From positions 1-5,980 of the forward strand of contig JAEDHF010000110.1 of assembly GCA_016297165.1 (NCBI GenBank): a DNA stretch of 5,980 nucleotides, in the 5' to 3' direction. The position numbers were made by a program, and so were the translations under genes. The notes below the pieces were generated by a model that was not told where the DNA came from, ran no database searches, and saw only the letters and a list, made by a program, of their open reading frames with translations. This document shows, one piece after another, positions 4,986 through 5,980 of this stretch. Origin of the DNA: Oscillospiraceae bacterium (lineage in GTDB: Bacteria > Bacillota > Clostridia > Oscillospirales > Ruminococcaceae). How positions within the stretch are numbered: position 1 is the first letter of the stretch; each line of letters opens with the position of its first letter.

Positions 4986-5034
4986 ATAAAACATATAAAC
5001 CCCCTCGGTTTCCCGAGGGGGTTTCGTGTTTTAT
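4986..5034 (+). terminator. Intrinsic terminator ending the alpha operon, probably bidirectional
   Basis: A perfect 12-bp stem, AAACCCCCTCGG (4997-5008) with CCGAGGGGGTTT (5013-5024), closes on a TTTC loop. The stem continues after a small TAT/CG internal loop with an 8-bp AT extension, ATAAAACA (4986-4993) with TGTTTTAT (5027-5034). The T-rich 3' arm serves as the release tract on the + strand; the A-rich 5' arm would give a U-rich tract on the - strand, so it could stop transcription from both sides. Position directly after rplQ fits. Confidence 0.93.
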
Positions 5035-5141
5035 GAATAACACAGCATTATATTTTTGTCAACAAAAAAGGGGTTTACTGCCCGAGAAACCTGTTTTCAT
5101 AAAATTTTTAATAAAATTGCAAAAAAATTTTCATAAAATAC
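5035..5141. other. AT-rich intergenic region upstream of the ppdK promoter
   Basis: There is no credible gene between rplQ and ppdK (4982-5286, 305 nt). After the terminator the DNA is strongly AT-rich with A and T tracts, consistent with an UP-element-like upstream region. It includes a 7-bp palindrome TTTTTGT/ACAAAAA (5053-5059 with 5062-5068) and a 12-bp direct repeat TTTTCATAAAAT (5094-5105 and 5128-5139), the second copy ending 2 nt before the -35 box. Any regulator binding here is inference. Confidence 0.6.
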
Positions 5142-5170
5142 TGGAAATATTATTTATTTTATGCTATAAT
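5142..5170 (+). promoter_or_regulatory. Promoter for ppdK with extended -10
   Basis: A perfect TATAAT at 5165-5170 is preceded directly by TGC, giving an extended -10 (TGnTATAAT). Seventeen bases upstream is TGGAAA at 5142-5147, which matches the vegetative -35 consensus at four of six positions. A-tracts lie upstream. Transcription should start near 5176-5178 and produce a leader of about 110 nt before ppdK. The site follows the alpha-operon terminator, so ppdK is an independent transcription unit. Confidence 0.8.
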
Positions 5171-5191
5171 GGTTATGTAATGCGAGGTGTC

Positions 5192-5230
5192 TGTATTTTT
5201 GCGATACATCTATATATTGTGCCGGTGTAT
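5192..5230 (+). promoter_or_regulatory. Competing stems in the ppdK leader
   Basis: ATACA (5204-5208) can pair with TGTAT on either side. The upstream partner is 5192-5196 (5 bp, 7-nt loop). The downstream partner is 5226-5230, where the stem extends to 7 bp through a T-G wobble and C5210-G5224. Only one can form at a time. No known riboswitch core or following terminator was recognised, so a switch is speculative. Confidence 0.3.
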
Positions 5231-5286
5231 TTACGCTCTTTACAGGCTTTTTCGCGGAACTAATATAATTCAGGAGGAATAATCCA

Positions 5287-5980
5287 ATGGCTAAAAAATG
5301 GGTCTATACCTTTAAAGAAGGTAACATGACTATGCGTAACTTACTCGGTGGTAAGGGCGCAAACCTTGCTGAAATGACAGAGATCGGTCTTCCCGTTCCT
5401 CAGGGTTTCACAATCACAACAGAAGCATGCACACAGTACTATGAAGACGGACGTAAGATCAACGATGAAATCATGGCTCAGGCTATGGAAGGCGTTGCTT
5501 GGATGGAAAAGGAAAACGGAAAGAAGTTCGGCGACCTTAAGAACCCCCTTCTCGTTTCTGTTCGTTCCGGTGCAAGAGCTTCTATGCCCGGTATGATGGA
5601 TACAATCCTTAACCTCGGTCTTAACGACGAGGTAGTTGCAGCTATGATCGCAGGCAACCCCGATCCTAAGTTCGAAAGATTCGTATATGACTCCTACAGA
5701 AGATTCATCCAGATGTTCTCTGACGTAGTTATGGAAGTTGGTAAGAAGTATTTTGAACAGCTTATCGACAAGATGAAGGAAGAAAAGGGCGTTCAGTTTG
5801 ACGTTGAGCTTACTGCAGCAGACCTTAAGGAGCTTGCAATGCAGTTCAAGGCTGAATACAAGAAGCAGCTCGGCGAAGACTTCCCCTCTGACCCTGTTAC
5901 ACAGCTTAAGCTCGCTATTGAAGCAGTATTCCGTTCATGGGACAACCCCAGAGCTAACGTTTACCGCCGTGACAACGATA
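5287..5980 (+). CDS. ppdK: Pyruvate,phosphate dikinase, N-terminal part (runs off the window)
   Basis: This enzyme interconverts ATP + pyruvate + phosphate with AMP + PEP + diphosphate. In anaerobic clostridia it can work as a glycolytic, diphosphate-using pyruvate kinase or in gluconeogenesis. The visible 231 residues cover the start of the ATP-grasp nucleotide-binding domain of a protein usually about 875 aa long. MRNLLGGKGANLAEM contains K23, equivalent to K22 of the C. symbiosum enzyme. LPVPQGFTITTEACTQYY follows, then the signature SVRSGARASMPGMMDTILNL with R93, equivalent to ATP-binding R92. YDSYRRFIQMFSDVVMEV and FRSWDNPRANVYRR also match. The ATG at 5287 has AGGAGG at 5272-5277, 9 nt away. 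The phosphohistidine and PEP-binding domains lie beyond the window, so completeness cannot be judged. The gene has its own promoter and leader. Confidence 0.97.
   Translation, partial: MAKKWVYTFKEGNMTMRNLLGGKGANLAEMTEIGLPVPQGFTITTEACTQYYEDGRKINDEIMAQAMEGVAWMEKENGKKFGDLKNPLLVSVRSGARASMPGMMDTILNLGLNDEVVAAMIAGNPDPKFERFVYDSYRRFIQMFSDVVMEVGKKYFEQLIDKMKEEKGVQFDVELTAADLKELAMQFKAEYKKQLGEDFPSDPVTQLKLAIEAVFRSWDNPRANVYRRDND

Noticed and set aside
4982..5263. 93-codon open frame with TTG start after rplQ
   Set aside because: It runs through the terminator hairpin and the ppdK promoter, has no ribosome binding site and shows no protein-like composition. Only its last 27 codons are mentioned, as a leader ORF possibility.
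5239..5269. Second promoter TTTACA ... TATAAT just before ppdK
   Set aside because: The spacer is 19 nt and transcription would begin within or after the AGGAGG at 5272-5277, removing the ribosome binding site.
1..5980. Mobile element, CRISPR array, tRNA/rRNA or defence system
   Set aside because: No repeat-spacer pattern, transposase or integrase motif, tRNA-like fold or unusual gene content was seen. The gene order is the ordinary alpha operon plus ppdK.

Overview
The window looks like a chromosomal housekeeping segment from a Gram-positive anaerobe of the class Clostridia, most likely near the Oscillospiraceae/Ruminococcaceae. This rests on gene order and protein character, not on a search. 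A KOW-domain gene sits between map and infA, as in Firmicutes. rpsD lies inside the alpha operon between rpsK and rpoA, unlike Bacillus, where it is separate. The S4 N-terminus is of a clostridial type. The operon is followed by a pyruvate,phosphate dikinase gene very similar to the Clostridium symbiosum enzyme. Nearly every gene has a strong AGGAGG-like ribosome binding site. All genes are on the + strand.

Layout: 1-557 is the 3' part of adk (the P-loop end lies upstream of the window). It is followed by map (562-1317), a KOW-domain RNA-binding protein gene (1329-1583), infA with a TTG start (1586-1804), rpmJ (1831-1944), rpsM (1974-2342), rpsK (2358-2765), rpsD (2838-3434), rpoA (3652-4608) and rplQ (4643-4981). 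A strong intrinsic hairpin at 4986-5034 closes the operon. An AT-rich intergenic region then carries a convincing extended -10 promoter (5142-5170), followed by a roughly 110-nt leader and the first 231 codons of ppdK, which runs off the end.

How the genes work together: the first ten genes form the distal part of the spc/alpha ribosomal superoperon. They couple nucleotide supply (adk), nascent protein N-terminal processing (map), translation initiation (infA), small- and large-subunit assembly (rpsM, rpsK, rpsD, rpmJ, rplQ) and the transcription assembly platform (rpoA). The promoter for this run lies upstream of the window. ppdK is a separate central-carbon unit that interconverts pyruvate and phosphoenolpyruvate.

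No exotic system (mobile element, CRISPR, defence or biosynthetic cluster) is present. The parts not explained by coding are non-coding: a 217-nt rpsD-rpoA spacer with a long AU-rich imperfect hairpin and a multibranch fold, a TATAAT embedded in a palindrome at its start, a pair of mutually exclusive hairpins in the rpsK-rpsD spacer, and a ppdK promoter/leader with repeated CATAAAAT words and competing stems. These are candidates for regulation by ribosomal proteins or other RNA-based control. I read them by eye without folding energies or conservation data.
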